Source of the DNA: Streptomyces sp. NBC_00224 | GTDB taxonomy: Bacteria > Actinomycetota > Actinomycetes > Streptomycetales > Streptomycetaceae | Reading direction: 5' to 3' | DNA length: 64,000 nt | Assembly: GCF_041435195.1 (NCBI RefSeq) | Contig: NZ_CP108107.1 | Coordinates: 62,001-126,000, forward strand | In this document: one piece after another, positions 1 to 7,500 of the stretch | Numbering within the stretch: the stretch's first letter is position 1 | Layout of the letters: the number at the start of each line of letters is the position of its first letter | Program-made: the position numbers and the translations under genes | The notes under the pieces: generated by a model | The model's input: the letters and a program-made list of their open reading frames with translations, nothing else | The model's database searches: none | What the model was told of the DNA's origin: nothing

Positions 1-876
1 GATCGCGTCGTCGGCGAAGGTGAAGCGGAGTGCCACGCGCAGGCGGCCGTACGGGGCCATGGTGAGGCCGGGGGTTCCGTCGACCAGGGCCACGCCGGTG
101 AAGCGGGCGCGGCCGATCGCGGCCATCGCGGCCTTGGCGACCGTGACGGCGCCGCCGAGGAAGATGGGCTCGGGGGAGGGGACGACCGCCTTGTCGGCGC
201 GCAGGACCACGTCGGGGTGGAGCAGTGTGACCAGGGCTTCGAAGTTCCCCTCGCGGGTGGCGGCCAGGAAGGCCTGGGCTACCTGGCGGCGGCGGGCCAG
301 GTCGGGGGCGGGTGCGGTGGTCCCGCCCTTGACCCGTCGGCGTGCGCGGCTGGCCAGTTGGCGGGCGGTGGCCGGGGTCCGCTCGATCATCGGGGCGATC
401 TGGTCGAAGGGCACGGCGAACATGTCGTGCAGGACGAACGCGAGCCGTTCCGCCGGGGAGAGCGTGTCGAGTACGACGAGCAGCGCGTGCCCGACCGAGT
501 CGGCCATGACCGCTTCCTGCTCGGGGTCGGGCCGCCCCTCCTCCTGGTCGGGGCCGCCGGTGTCGGCGTCGGGGGTCACCTCGTCCAGCGGGTCCTCGCC
601 GCGGGTGCGGCGGGTGCGGAGCATGTTCAGGCACACCCGCGCCACGACCGTCGTCAGCCACCCGCCGAGGTTCTCGACGTCGCTGATGTCGGCGCGGCTG
701 GCGCGCAGCCAGGCGTCCTGCAGGGCGTCCTCGGCCTCGCTGAGCGAGCCGAGCATCCGGTAGGCCACCGACCGCAGATGGGTCCGGTCCTGCTCGAAAC
801 GGTCCGTCAGTGTCTGTGTCTGCGCCGGTGTTTGCGCCTGCGCCTGCGTCTGTGGCTCCGCTATGTGCTCGTCCAT
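1..876 (-). CDS. ECF sigma factor with C-terminal NTF2/SnoaL-like domain (C-terminus beyond window)
   Basis: The protein starts MDEHIAEPQTQ and continues off the left edge; 292 residues are visible. Sigma region 2 is seen in 'AYRMLGSLSEAEDALQDAWL' and region 4 in 'LSPAERLAFVLHDMF', followed by a helix-turn-helix. A SnoaL/NTF2-like extension begins near residue 205. This is the architecture of ECF41/ECF56 (SigJ-like) factors, which lack a classical anti-sigma factor and regulate themselves through the tail. The DGGGK signature of canonical ECF41 tails was not found at the expected place ('LRADKAVVPSPEPIFLGG'), so the exact subgroup is open. The start at 876 has GGAGG about nine bases upstream; an in-frame ATG at 885 would abut that site. 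The gene is divergent from an NmrA/epimerase-like gene, the typical ECF41 partner type (carboxymuconolactone decarboxylase, oxidoreductase or epimerase). Confidence 0.9.
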   Translation of the reverse strand, partial: MDEHIAEPQTQAQAQTPAQTQTLTDRFEQDRTHLRSVAYRMLGSLSEAEDALQDAWLRASRADISDVENLGGWLTTVVARVCLNMLRTRRTRGEDPLDEVTPDADTGGPDQEEGRPDPEQEAVMADSVGHALLVVLDTLSPAERLAFVLHDMFAVPFDQIAPMIERTPATARQLASRARRRVKGGTTAPAPDLARRRQVAQAFLAATREGNFEALVTLLHPDVVLRADKAVVPSPEPIFLGGAVTVAKAAMAAIGRARFTGVALVDGTPGLTMAPYGRLRVALRFTFADDAI

Positions 877-891
877 TGGCCCCATTCCTCC

Positions 892-918
892 GGTCACATT
901 CCTCACGCGCGGTGTGTC
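892..918 (+). promoter_or_regulatory. candidate ECF41-type promoter for the NmrA-like gene
   Basis: GGTCACA at 892-898 is followed after exactly 16 bases by TGTC at 915-918. As I recall it, the described ECF41 target motif is TGTCACA, a 16-base spacer, then CGTC, so there is one mismatch in each box. The element points toward the gene at 981 and lies in the sigma/oxidoreductase intergenic region, where ECF41 factors usually act. The assignment rests on motif similarity and context only. Confidence 0.45.
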
Positions 919-980
919 CAGAGAAGTAGATCACCGCTTACCTGCTCATCTTCTACGAAACGAATTGAGGAGCAGCAGCG

Positions 981-1745
981 ATGGCGTCAACGATCCTGGT
1001 CACCGGTGGCACCGGCACGCTCGGCGGTCATGTCGTCCCGCTCCTGCTCGACGCGGGCCACCACGTACGCGTGCTCAGCCGCCACGGTCGCGAGGACGGC
1101 GGCGGTGTCGAGTACGTCGCCGCCGACCTGCTGCGGCCCGAGGGGCTCGGGCTCGCGGTCGACGGCGCCGACGTCGTCCTGCACCTCGCGGGCGGTCCCA
1201 AAGGTGACGACGAGGCGACCACCAACCTTGTACGGGTCGCCTCCGACGTCGGGGTGCGGCACCTCGTGTACGTCTCCGTCATCGGCGCGGACCGCGTCCC
1301 GCTGGGCTGGTTCGGGGCGAAGCTGGCGGCCGAGCAGGCGGTGAGGCTGTCCGGCATTCCGTGGTCGGGGCTGCGCGCGGCCCAGTTCTACGACCTGATC
1401 CTGCTGATGGCGCAGAAGATGACCAAGCTGCCGGTCGTCCCCGTTCCGGCGGGCCTGCGCTTCCAGCCGGTCGACTCGCGTGACGTGGCGGCCCGGCTGG
1501 TGGAGCTGACCCTGGGCGAGCCGTCCGGGCAGGCGCCCGACCTGGCTGGGCCGAAGACGTACGGGATGGGGGACCTGATCCGTACGTATCTCCAGGCGCG
1601 CGGCACGCGTCGGCTGCTGGTTCCGGTGCCCCTGCCGGGCAAGGCGGGGCGCGCCTACCGGGCGGGCGAGAACCTCTGCCTGGACGGCACGGCCACGCTG
1701 GGCGAGCGCACCTGGGAGGCGTTCCTCGCCGAGCGACTGGGGTAG
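981..1745 (+). CDS. NAD(P)-binding NmrA/SDR-e type oxidoreductase, ECF-sigma partner (copy 1)
   Basis: This 254-aa atypical short-chain dehydrogenase/epimerase-fold protein has the dinucleotide-binding motif 'ILVTGGTGTLGGHV' at its N-terminus and the NmrA-like segment 'VLHLAGGPKGDD'. No Tyr-x3-Lys catalytic pair stands out, as is usual for NmrA-type members. The start is preceded by GAGGAGCAGCAGCG. It is divergently transcribed from the ECF sigma gene and is its presumed target. It is roughly two-thirds identical by eye to the protein at 51554-52339 over the whole length, so the family is duplicated in this window. The substrate is unknown. Confidence 0.88.
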   Translation: MASTILVTGGTGTLGGHVVPLLLDAGHHVRVLSRHGREDGGGVEYVAADLLRPEGLGLAVDGADVVLHLAGGPKGDDEATTNLVRVASDVGVRHLVYVSVIGADRVPLGWFGAKLAAEQAVRLSGIPWSGLRAAQFYDLILLMAQKMTKLPVVPVPAGLRFQPVDSRDVAARLVELTLGEPSGQAPDLAGPKTYGMGDLIRTYLQARGTRRLLVPVPLPGKAGRAYRAGENLCLDGTATLGERTWEAFLAERLG

Positions 1746-1801
1746 TCCTTATTCCTCGGTTCCATGCGGTTTTCGCATCGCTGGTTGGTAGGGTGGGGTC
1801 T

Positions 1802-2104
1802 ATGGGAGGACTGGGGCTTGAGGAGTCGCTGCGGTTGACCGTGGCGGCGCTGATGCAGGCGACGGGCGAGTCGCAGCGGGACCTGGCCGTGGTGCTGGGT
1901 CTGACGCAGACTCAGGTGTCGCGGCGTCAGGCGGGCACCACGGCGTGGAGCCTGCGCGACTGTGATGTGCTGGCCGCGCACTATGGGATCGGTTCTCTGG
2001 AGCTGTTGGCAGGGCCGACGCGGGCGTGTGAGGCGCGGGCGCTGCGGACGGGCGAGAACGTGAACGTGAACGGGAACGTGAAGGACGGGGTGGCGGGACG
2101 GTGA
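1802..2104 (+). CDS. small Cro/C1-type HTH protein, first gene of Tap/Tpg-like operon
   Basis: This 100-aa protein carries a helix-turn-helix around residues 24-50 ('SQRDLAVVLGLTQTQVSRR') and an unstructured tail rich in N, V and G. The ATG at 1802 is chosen; a GTG three codons upstream in frame is possible. It overlaps the next gene by four bases (GTGA), so the two are translationally coupled. It is probably the autoregulator or DNA-binding accessory of the operon. That role is inferred from fold and position only. Confidence 0.7.
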   Translation: MGGLGLEESLRLTVAALMQATGESQRDLAVVLGLTQTQVSRRQAGTTAWSLRDCDVLAAHYGIGSLELLAGPTRACEARALRTGENVNVNGNVKDGVAGR

Positions 2105-3702
2105 GCGACTTCGACGCGATCGACTCGCTGCTCGCCTCGGTCGGGCCCGAGGCCGTGCTCCCGGCGCCCGAGCAGCGCCTGCGGCTGCGCGAGGCCGCCC
2201 GCCTCTCGAAGGCGCAGGTCGCCCGCGCGCTCGGTGTCAGCCCGTCGACGGTCACGGGGTGGGAGACGGGCCGTGACCCGTCGGGCGAGGTGCGTACGCG
2301 GTACGCGTATCTGCTGGAGGGGGTGCGGGAGCGGCTGGAGGAGTACGAACCGGAGTCTGAACCGGGGTCTGAACCGGGGTCTGAACCTGTAGTCGAACCT
2401 GAGCCTGAACCGGTGGATGCGGATGAGGCCGGGGACGATGTCGAGTTGCTCGGTGCGCCCGAGCCGTGCGTGCTGTGTGGGCGGCCGGCCCGGCAGCGGG
2501 TGGCGGGGTTCGCGCAGCATCTGGATCCGGCGGAGTGCGAGGAGGCGGGGCAGACGGCTTCGGCTCCGGCGGCTTCGGTTCCGGAGGCTGTGGTCTCGGA
2601 GGCCCCGGCCCCGGCGGTCCCGGCCCGTACGGAGAAGGCGGCCGCCCCAGCCCGTACGGAATCGTCGAGGCCTGCCACGTCCGCGACCGCTCCGGCCGGG
2701 TCCCCCAAACCCCCCACCCGCCGGGCCTTCCAGCCTCCCCGTCCCGAGCCCTCCGACCTCGTCACCCAGGCTGTGCGCGGGGCCCTCGCCGAGCATCACG
2801 GGGACATCGAGGCGGCCACCGCCGCGCTGGTCAAGCGGGCGATCCCGGACGCGATGCGGCTGCTGGACGAGTCGCGCAAGGGCGCGCGTTACGACATCAT
2901 CGCCCACCCCTGGATCCCGGACGTGCTGCGCAAGCAGACGGCCAAGGGTGCCGACCAGATCTGGGAGGCGCGCCCCAAATGGACGCGGCGCGAGCTGCCG
3001 CCGGGTGAGCACGAGGTGACGGCGCTCGACATCAACGGCGCGTACCTGTCGGCCCTGAAGACGCATCTGCCGCTGGGGCAGTTGGAGCACTCCACCGGGT
3101 TCGCGCACGACCGGCGCCGGGCGGGCGTACACCTGATCACGCCGCCGGCGTGGGAGCACGAGGACGTACTGCCGAACCCGATCGGCAACCGCGACGAGCC
3201 CGGCCCGCTGTGGGTGACCGAGCCGACCCTGCGCCTGCTGCAACGGCTGTCGGGCCCGAAGTACGGTTTGTGCGAACCCCCGGAGATCCACGAGTCGTTC
3301 ACGTCCGGGGCGACGGAGAACCTCCTGGAGAAGTTCCGTATCGCCCTCAAGGACGCCCGTGACGCGGCGATCACGGACGGGGACGAGGTGACGCTGGAGT
3401 ACGTGAAGGCGATGTACTCCAAGTTCGTCTCCACGATGGGGGAGTCGAACTACAACCGTGAGCTGTACCGTCCGGACTGGATGCACATCATCCGCTCCCA
3501 GGCGTTCGCCAACCTCTGGATGAAGGCGTACAAGGCGCACGACGAGGGTTTGGCGGTGGTACGGGCGATGGGCACCGACGAACTCCATGTGATCGGCGAC
3601 TGGCGCGGGGTGTTCGCGGAGGGCCGGGGCGTGACGGAGGTCAAGGTCAAGGACACGTATACCGCCGGCGCTGTTGCTGTCGCTGAGGGTGTGGAGGACT
3701 GA
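2101..3702 (+). CDS. Tap-like protein: HTH, Zn finger and phi29-like DNA polymerase B palm motifs
   Basis: This 533-aa protein has four visible parts. An Xre-type HTH lies at about residues 24-60 ('SKAQVARALGVSPSTVTGWE'). An acidic repeat is built on EPESEPGS units (82-104). A C-x2-C...H...C putative zinc finger (about 116-140) is followed by an Ala/Pro linker. The C-terminal domain (about 215-533) contains 'LDINGAYLSALKTHLPLG' (D310), 'VKAMYSKFVST' and 'GTDELHVIG' (D493). These match in order and spacing motifs A (DVNSLYP...LLPYG), B (NSLYGKFAS) and C (DTDSIHL) of phi29-type protein-primed family B polymerases. Both key metal-binding Asp positions are kept, the first Asp of DTD is Gly, and the motif B Lys is displaced. 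No exonuclease domain is seen. N-terminal HTH plus position just upstream of a Tpg-like gene is the layout of Streptomyces tap-tpg telomere operons. It could instead be a plasmid-type regulator; the telomere role is inferred. Confidence 0.7.
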   Translation: MSDFDAIDSLLASVGPEAVLPAPEQRLRLREAARLSKAQVARALGVSPSTVTGWETGRDPSGEVRTRYAYLLEGVRERLEEYEPESEPGSEPGSEPVVEPEPEPVDADEAGDDVELLGAPEPCVLCGRPARQRVAGFAQHLDPAECEEAGQTASAPAASVPEAVVSEAPAPAVPARTEKAAAPARTESSRPATSATAPAGSPKPPTRRAFQPPRPEPSDLVTQAVRGALAEHHGDIEAATAALVKRAIPDAMRLLDESRKGARYDIIAHPWIPDVLRKQTAKGADQIWEARPKWTRRELPPGEHEVTALDINGAYLSALKTHLPLGQLEHSTGFAHDRRRAGVHLITPPAWEHEDVLPNPIGNRDEPGPLWVTEPTLRLLQRLSGPKYGLCEPPEIHESFTSGATENLLEKFRIALKDARDAAITDGDEVTLEYVKAMYSKFVSTMGESNYNRELYRPDWMHIIRSQAFANLWMKAYKAHDEGLAVVRAMGTDELHVIGDWRGVFAEGRGVTEVKVKDTYTAGAVAVAEGVED

Positions 3703-3703
3703 A

Positions 3704-4273
3704 GTGCCGGAGCAGAGCCATGAGTTCGGCAAGTACGGGGCGCGCGGCATCAAGGGCAGCGAGGCCGTGTCCCGGGTCCTGGACGGGCTGGCGGGCGGCA
3801 TCGCGACGCCGGTCACGGTCAAGCGAGGGTTGATGGCGCGGTTGCACTATCTGACGCGTACGCCGCATGCGTGGGCGGCGGCGCGGGAGGCGGGGCTCAC
3901 GGTCACCGACCGTACGGTCAAGGCGTGGCTGGCGGGCGTCCGTAACCCGACGGCGGCGAACCTGGAGCGGATCGACGCGGCGTACTGGACGGTCCGCCGC
4001 CACAACGTGGCCCGCCATCTGCTGCGCCGCCTCAACTCGGCGGGGGGCACGCGGGTGGAGCTGCACCCCCTCAACCAGTCCCAGGTGCCGCGTCCGCGGC
4101 AGCGGGTGGTGGAGTACCGGGCCCTGAACGTACGGCGGTGGGACCGCATCGTTGAGGCGTGGGCGGAGGCGGATGCGGAGGCGTTGGACGGGGCGTGGAC
4201 GGATGTCATCGAGGACTTGGGGTCGCAGTGGGGGCAGTACGAGTACGTGACGAATGTGGGGTTTGCGGCGTGA
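3704..4273 (+). CDS. Tpg-like (telomere terminal protein-like) HTH protein
   Basis: This 189-aa protein begins at a GTG preceded by GGAGGACTGAA, one base after the stop of the Tap-like gene. A central HTH lies at about residues 55-85 ('LTVTDRTVKAWLAGVRNPTA'). It is followed by a basic helix and a strand-rich tail ('GGTRVELHPLNQ', 'QRVVEYRALNVRRWDRIVEA'). Size, HTH position and the GG-x-x-V-E segment after the HTH resemble Streptomyces Tpg terminal proteins (about 185 aa), and tap-tpg is a conserved operon. The similarity is by eye and partial. The priming Thr/Ser/Tyr cannot be assigned. It could alternatively be an ordinary Xre-like regulator. Confidence 0.6.
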   Translation: MPEQSHEFGKYGARGIKGSEAVSRVLDGLAGGIATPVTVKRGLMARLHYLTRTPHAWAAAREAGLTVTDRTVKAWLAGVRNPTAANLERIDAAYWTVRRHNVARHLLRRLNSAGGTRVELHPLNQSQVPRPRQRVVEYRALNVRRWDRIVEAWAEADAEALDGAWTDVIEDLGSQWGQYEYVTNVGFAA

Positions 4274-4373
4274 GGCTGCGCGCCCGCTGCTCGGCTCACT
4301 TGGTCTCTGTGCGCTCGTAGAGCGGGTGTCGTGTCGGTGCCGAGGGTCCATTCCGCGTGCCGGATCACGGACC

Positions 4374-4868
4374 TCATGGCGTCCGCTCCGGCGTCGGCGT
4401 CTGGCGCAGTCTGTTCTGCCCGAGGGCGACGAGGTCGACGACGGCTTGGGCCGCGCATACGCTGCCGACGGCGGTTGGTGGCAGGGTCCAGTGCGGGCCG
4501 GGGCGTGCGGTGAGGTCGAGGCGGGGTACTCCCAGCCAGGTTCCGGGCCGTAGGCACTCGACGTCCGGCACCTGCCAGTGGGTGTGGGTGCCCGGTGGGA
4601 CGAGTGCGTAGTACCAGACGCCGATGCCGTACGCGTCGTGGATGACGGCCCCGTTCTTCAGGGCCTCGGTGAGGTATGCGGCGACGGCGTCCGGGTCTTG
4701 GCTGCCTGCGGCCGCGTGGACGACGGGGGCGGGCAGGCGGATGGCGTCGAACTGCTCGCCGGTCGGCACGAGGGCGATACCCACGTCGAACTCCCGCCGG
4801 GCCTGGGCGGGTACGTGGTGTGTGGAGGCGAGCCAGTTGGTGATGGCTGTGGCGGCTTGGGTCATCAC
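4374..4868 (-). CDS. hypothetical protein, similar to a fragment of primase-polymerase N-domains
   Basis: This 164-aa protein of no certain family contains 'WYYALVPPGTHTHW' and 'CLRPGTWLGVPRLDLT', which resemble part of the N-terminal domain of bifunctional primase/polymerase proteins. It is too short, and lacks the catalytic acidic motifs, to be one. The ATG overlaps the stop of the upstream gene (4865-5197) by four bases, so the pair is coupled. Its stop lies about 100 bases from the convergent Tpg-like gene. The function is unknown. Confidence 0.6.
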   Translation of the reverse strand: MMTQAATAITNWLASTHHVPAQARREFDVGIALVPTGEQFDAIRLPAPVVHAAAGSQDPDAVAAYLTEALKNGAVIHDAYGIGVWYYALVPPGTHTHWQVPDVECLRPGTWLGVPRLDLTARPGPHWTLPPTAVGSVCAAQAVVDLVALGQNRLRQTPTPERTP

Positions 4869-5197
4869 GGCGTGATCACCTCGGCGTGCAGGCCGACGCG
4901 GCAGTCCTCCGTGGTCGCGCGGGCGGGGGCGGCTAGCGGGGCTGGTTCCAAGGCCCCGCCGTCCAGTACCTCACTGGCCCCGGCCACCCCGGCGCAGCCA
5001 CGGTGCGCGTAGCTCGTGTGGGCGCCGCCGGAGTTGGTGACGAACATGCGGGTGACGACGTCCGCGCCCATCTCGTGGCACACCTCGCAGCGCCGGTACC
5101 GCGCCGGGTCGTCCGGCCGGCGGTTGAGCGCGTCCTCGATGCCGGTCGCCTGCAGGCGGGTGCCTGTGGCGGAAGGGTTTGTGGGCGGGGTGGACAT
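4865..5197 (-). CDS. small CxxC protein downstream of Xre regulator
   Basis: This 110-aa protein contains 'RRCEVCHEMGADVVTRMFVTN', a C-x2-C pair followed by HTSYAHRGC, so a small zinc knuckle is plausible. The start at MSTPPTNPS is chosen because GAGGCGAC precedes it; a longer reading with an upstream GTG is possible. It lies between the Xre regulator and the 164-aa hypothetical on the same strand. I do not recognise a function. Confidence 0.55.
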   Translation of the reverse strand: MSTPPTNPSATGTRLQATGIEDALNRRPDDPARYRRCEVCHEMGADVVTRMFVTNSGGAHTSYAHRGCAGVAGASEVLDGGALEPAPLAAPARATTEDCRVGLHAEVITP

Positions 5198-5252
5198 GTC
5201 GCCTCGTCTCCTCGGGGATGGGGAGACGGTAGGGGCTGGGGCGGTGCACACC

Positions 5253-5286
5253 ATGAACTGAGAGTTCGCATGAACTCTCAGTTCAT
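5253..5286. terminator. perfect 15-bp inverted repeat with 4-nt loop
   Basis: ATGAACTGAGAGTTC at 5253-5267 is exactly mirrored at 5272-5286 around the loop GCAT. It spans the stop codon of the Xre regulator and lies upstream of the small CxxC gene. It can act as a terminator/attenuator hairpin or, being unusually AT-rich for this DNA, as a regulator binding site. The sequence does not decide between them. Confidence 0.6.
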
Positions 5287-6497
5287 GTCAGTCCCGCCCT
5301 CGCTGCGAGGCCGTCGACCTGGTCCCGGTACGTGGGCCGGGCTCTTCTACGCAGGTCGGCAAGGAGATCGAGGGCGGCTGGGCTGCGAGCCAGGTCCTCG
5401 GTGGAAAGTTCCTCCAGGCGCAGGAGGTGGACGAGAGTCGCGGCGTCTTCGTGCCGCATGGCGTAGCAGCGCGCCACTTCAAGGGTGAACGTGAATGCCC
5501 TTTCGCGGCTGGGGAGTTGGCGGGTGTCAATGCTGTCGGCCACACGCAGCGCTTCCCCGGCCTCCCCGGCGAGCATCTCGATGCTCAGCGCGTGCAGAGC
5601 GACGTTGGTAGGGCCGAACACCGTGTGCTGAACGTTCCCCTCACCCGCGCGGTCACCGAGGCCGCGCGCCTGGTTGGTGAGTCGGTCGCGGGCTCTCCAC
5701 CACTGGCGGCGACGGGCGGAGGCGACGACGGCGACGAGTTGGAGAGCCCCGGCCATGGCGCGGGCTTCGCGGGTCTCTTTGCCTCGGCTGAGGGTCTCGA
5801 TGGCGGAGAGTGCGATGTCGGCGGCTTCTTCCACGGCGCCTTCGTGCGGGTCGGACAGCATGACGTGGCCCATGTTCCAGCTGGCTGCCGCGATACGGAT
5901 GGGATCGTCGGCATCTTCGGCGGCGCGCAGAGCCCGGTCGGCGACCATGAGGGCGAGGTCGTTGCGGCCGGTGCGGCGGCAGTAGGAGCGTGTCAATCCG
6001 TAGAGGTCAGCGGCAGTACGCAGGACGTCGCGCCGTGCCGGGGCGTCGGTTCCGAGACGGCGTGCGCGAGTGGCGTGCTCGACCTCTCCGATCAGTCGAG
6101 GGAGCACAGTGGCGATTTCCGTGAAGCGTGTCTTGGACGTCTGCCAGATCCGCCAGGCCGCCTCGACGGCATCGCGGAGTTCCGCGGCCGGGATGACGTC
6201 GCGGGAGCGTGGCGGCCCGTAGCCCATGAGGGCTTGGGCGATGGCGGGTGCGACGGTCAGCGGGGCTGCTTGTTCGGGCGTGTCGACCTCGGTGAGGAGC
6301 GCGCTGACGGGGACTCCGAGTTCGGCGGCGATGCGGACGAGGACGCCATGGGAGGGGATGCGCTGACCGCCCTCGATGTAGGCGAGGTAGCGCTCGCTGA
6401 TGCCGCAGAGCCCGGCGACGGCGGCTCGCGTGCGGTTGCCGTTCTCTCGGCGGTAGTACACGATCCGCTCACCGACGGGCAGCCTCGGTGAGTCCAT
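5283..6497 (-). CDS. Xre-family HTH regulator with TPR-like C-terminal region
   Basis: This 404-aa protein starts at MDSPRLPVGERI. An N-terminal Cro/C1 HTH lies at about residues 8-62 ('RAAVAGLCGISERYLAYIE'). A long Ala/Leu/Arg-rich alpha-helical region of repeat pairs follows ('NDLALMVADRALRAAEDADD'), as in the TPR-type sensor half of many actinobacterial Xre regulators. It is divergent from a HAD hydrolase gene across about 100 bases. The ligand and targets are unknown. Confidence 0.82.
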   Translation of the reverse strand: MDSPRLPVGERIVYYRRENGNRTRAAVAGLCGISERYLAYIEGGQRIPSHGVLVRIAAELGVPVSALLTEVDTPEQAAPLTVAPAIAQALMGYGPPRSRDVIPAAELRDAVEAAWRIWQTSKTRFTEIATVLPRLIGEVEHATRARRLGTDAPARRDVLRTAADLYGLTRSYCRRTGRNDLALMVADRALRAAEDADDPIRIAAASWNMGHVMLSDPHEGAVEEAADIALSAIETLSRGKETREARAMAGALQLVAVVASARRRQWWRARDRLTNQARGLGDRAGEGNVQHTVFGPTNVALHALSIEMLAGEAGEALRVADSIDTRQLPSRERAFTFTLEVARCYAMRHEDAATLVHLLRLEELSTEDLARSPAALDLLADLRRRARPTYRDQVDGLAARAGLT

Positions 6498-6600
6498 AGT
6501 GGTCAGCGTAGGGCGAGAAACGGTGTTCGGGCACGCTGTGTGCCCGCTTGGGTCGACTCTCGTAACCCAGTGGATTTTCCGGGCAGTTGGGGAGGACGAC

Positions 6601-7275
6601 ATGCGGCTGGTGTTGTGGGATGTCGATCACACGCTGATCGATACGTGCGGGGTGGGGCGGGAGTTGTCGGCGGCGGCGTTCCTCGCGGCTACGGGTGTGC
6701 CGATGCGGGAGCAGGCGGCGATCGACGGGATCACCGAACCGGTCATTTTCCGGGAGACCGCGAAGCTGCACGGGCTGGTCACGGATCGGGAAGACTTCGA
6801 GCGGTTCGCTCAGGCCCTCGAAGAGCAGCATCTGAAGCGAGCGGCCGAGCTCCGGGAACGAGGGCAGGCACTTCCCGGAGCCGCGGTGGCCCTGGGGGCC
6901 TTGGCCGCGGCGGGCGTCCGGCAGACGGTGGTGTCGGGCAACATCCAGGCCGCCGCCAGGATCAAGTTGTCCGTGTTCGGCCTGGATACACACATCGAAT
7001 GGGAGATCGGGGCTTACGGCGAGGACGCCGACGAGCGTGGCGACCTGGTGCGACTGGCCCTCGACCAGGCGGGCGTCGCTGCGGCTGACGCGATTCTGAT
7101 CGGCGACACTCCGGCCGACGTCGAGGGCGGCCGGACCCAGGGGGTACGGGTCATCGCCGTCGCCTCCGGCAGGAGCAGCGAGGCCGATCTGAAGGCGGTC
7201 GGCGCCGATGTCGCGCTGCCGGATCTGCGGGATGTGGGTCTGCTGGTGCAGTTGGTGCGGGACGGTGTCGGCTGA
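6601..7275 (+). CDS. HAD-superfamily hydrolase (phosphatase-like)
   Basis: This 224-aa protein has HAD motif I 'LWDVDHTLID' (nucleophile Asp7, Asp9), motif II 'VVSGN', a conserved Lys in 'ARIKLSVFGL' and motif IV 'ILIGDTPADVEGG'. This fits a phosphoglycolate-phosphatase-like cytosolic phosphatase with a helical cap. GGGGAGGACGAC precedes the ATG. It is divergent from the Xre regulator. The substrate cannot be read from sequence. Confidence 0.88.
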   Translation: MRLVLWDVDHTLIDTCGVGRELSAAAFLAATGVPMREQAAIDGITEPVIFRETAKLHGLVTDREDFERFAQALEEQHLKRAAELRERGQALPGAAVALGALAAAGVRQTVVSGNIQAAARIKLSVFGLDTHIEWEIGAYGEDADERGDLVRLALDQAGVAAADAILIGDTPADVEGGRTQGVRVIAVASGRSSEADLKAVGADVALPDLRDVGLLVQLVRDGVG

Positions 7276-7433
7276 CCGGGGCTCGACCGCAGGCGTCGCC
7301 CGAAGCCGTCTGCGCCCGCGAGGCCGACAAGCTGGAGTGCATGCTCCAGGGCATCGAATACGGGCGCAGGCTACGAGCACGCCCAGCGCTGGACTGGCTG
7401 CGAATGGCGCTCGGGGAGAAGGACGACTGACTG
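7276..7433 (+). pseudogene. remnant of HD-domain phosphohydrolase C-terminus
   Basis: Directly after the HAD stop, one frame encodes 'ASPEAVCAREADKLECMLQ' and ends EKDD-stop. This closely resembles the 'SPEARVCRDADKLECLLQ' segment near the C-terminus of YfbR-like HD hydrolases. The HD metal-binding part is absent and there is no start codon, so this is a gene relic of about 50 codons. Confidence 0.6.
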
Positions 7434-7500
7434 CGTCCACGCCCTGTACGGCGGCGCCGACGCCGCCGCACCAGGCCGGGCCGCCGTGTGGCGGCGGCTG

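Noticed and set aside
20..1344. Plus-strand frames opposite the ECF sigma gene
   Set aside because: They have Arg/Ser-rich shadow composition, and the minus strand encodes recognisable sigma regions 2 and 4.
2101..4273. The Tap/Tpg-like genes as part of an integrative plasmid
   Set aside because: No integrase, excisionase, tra gene, attachment-site repeat or tRNA was seen nearby, so a mobile element is not supported within this window.
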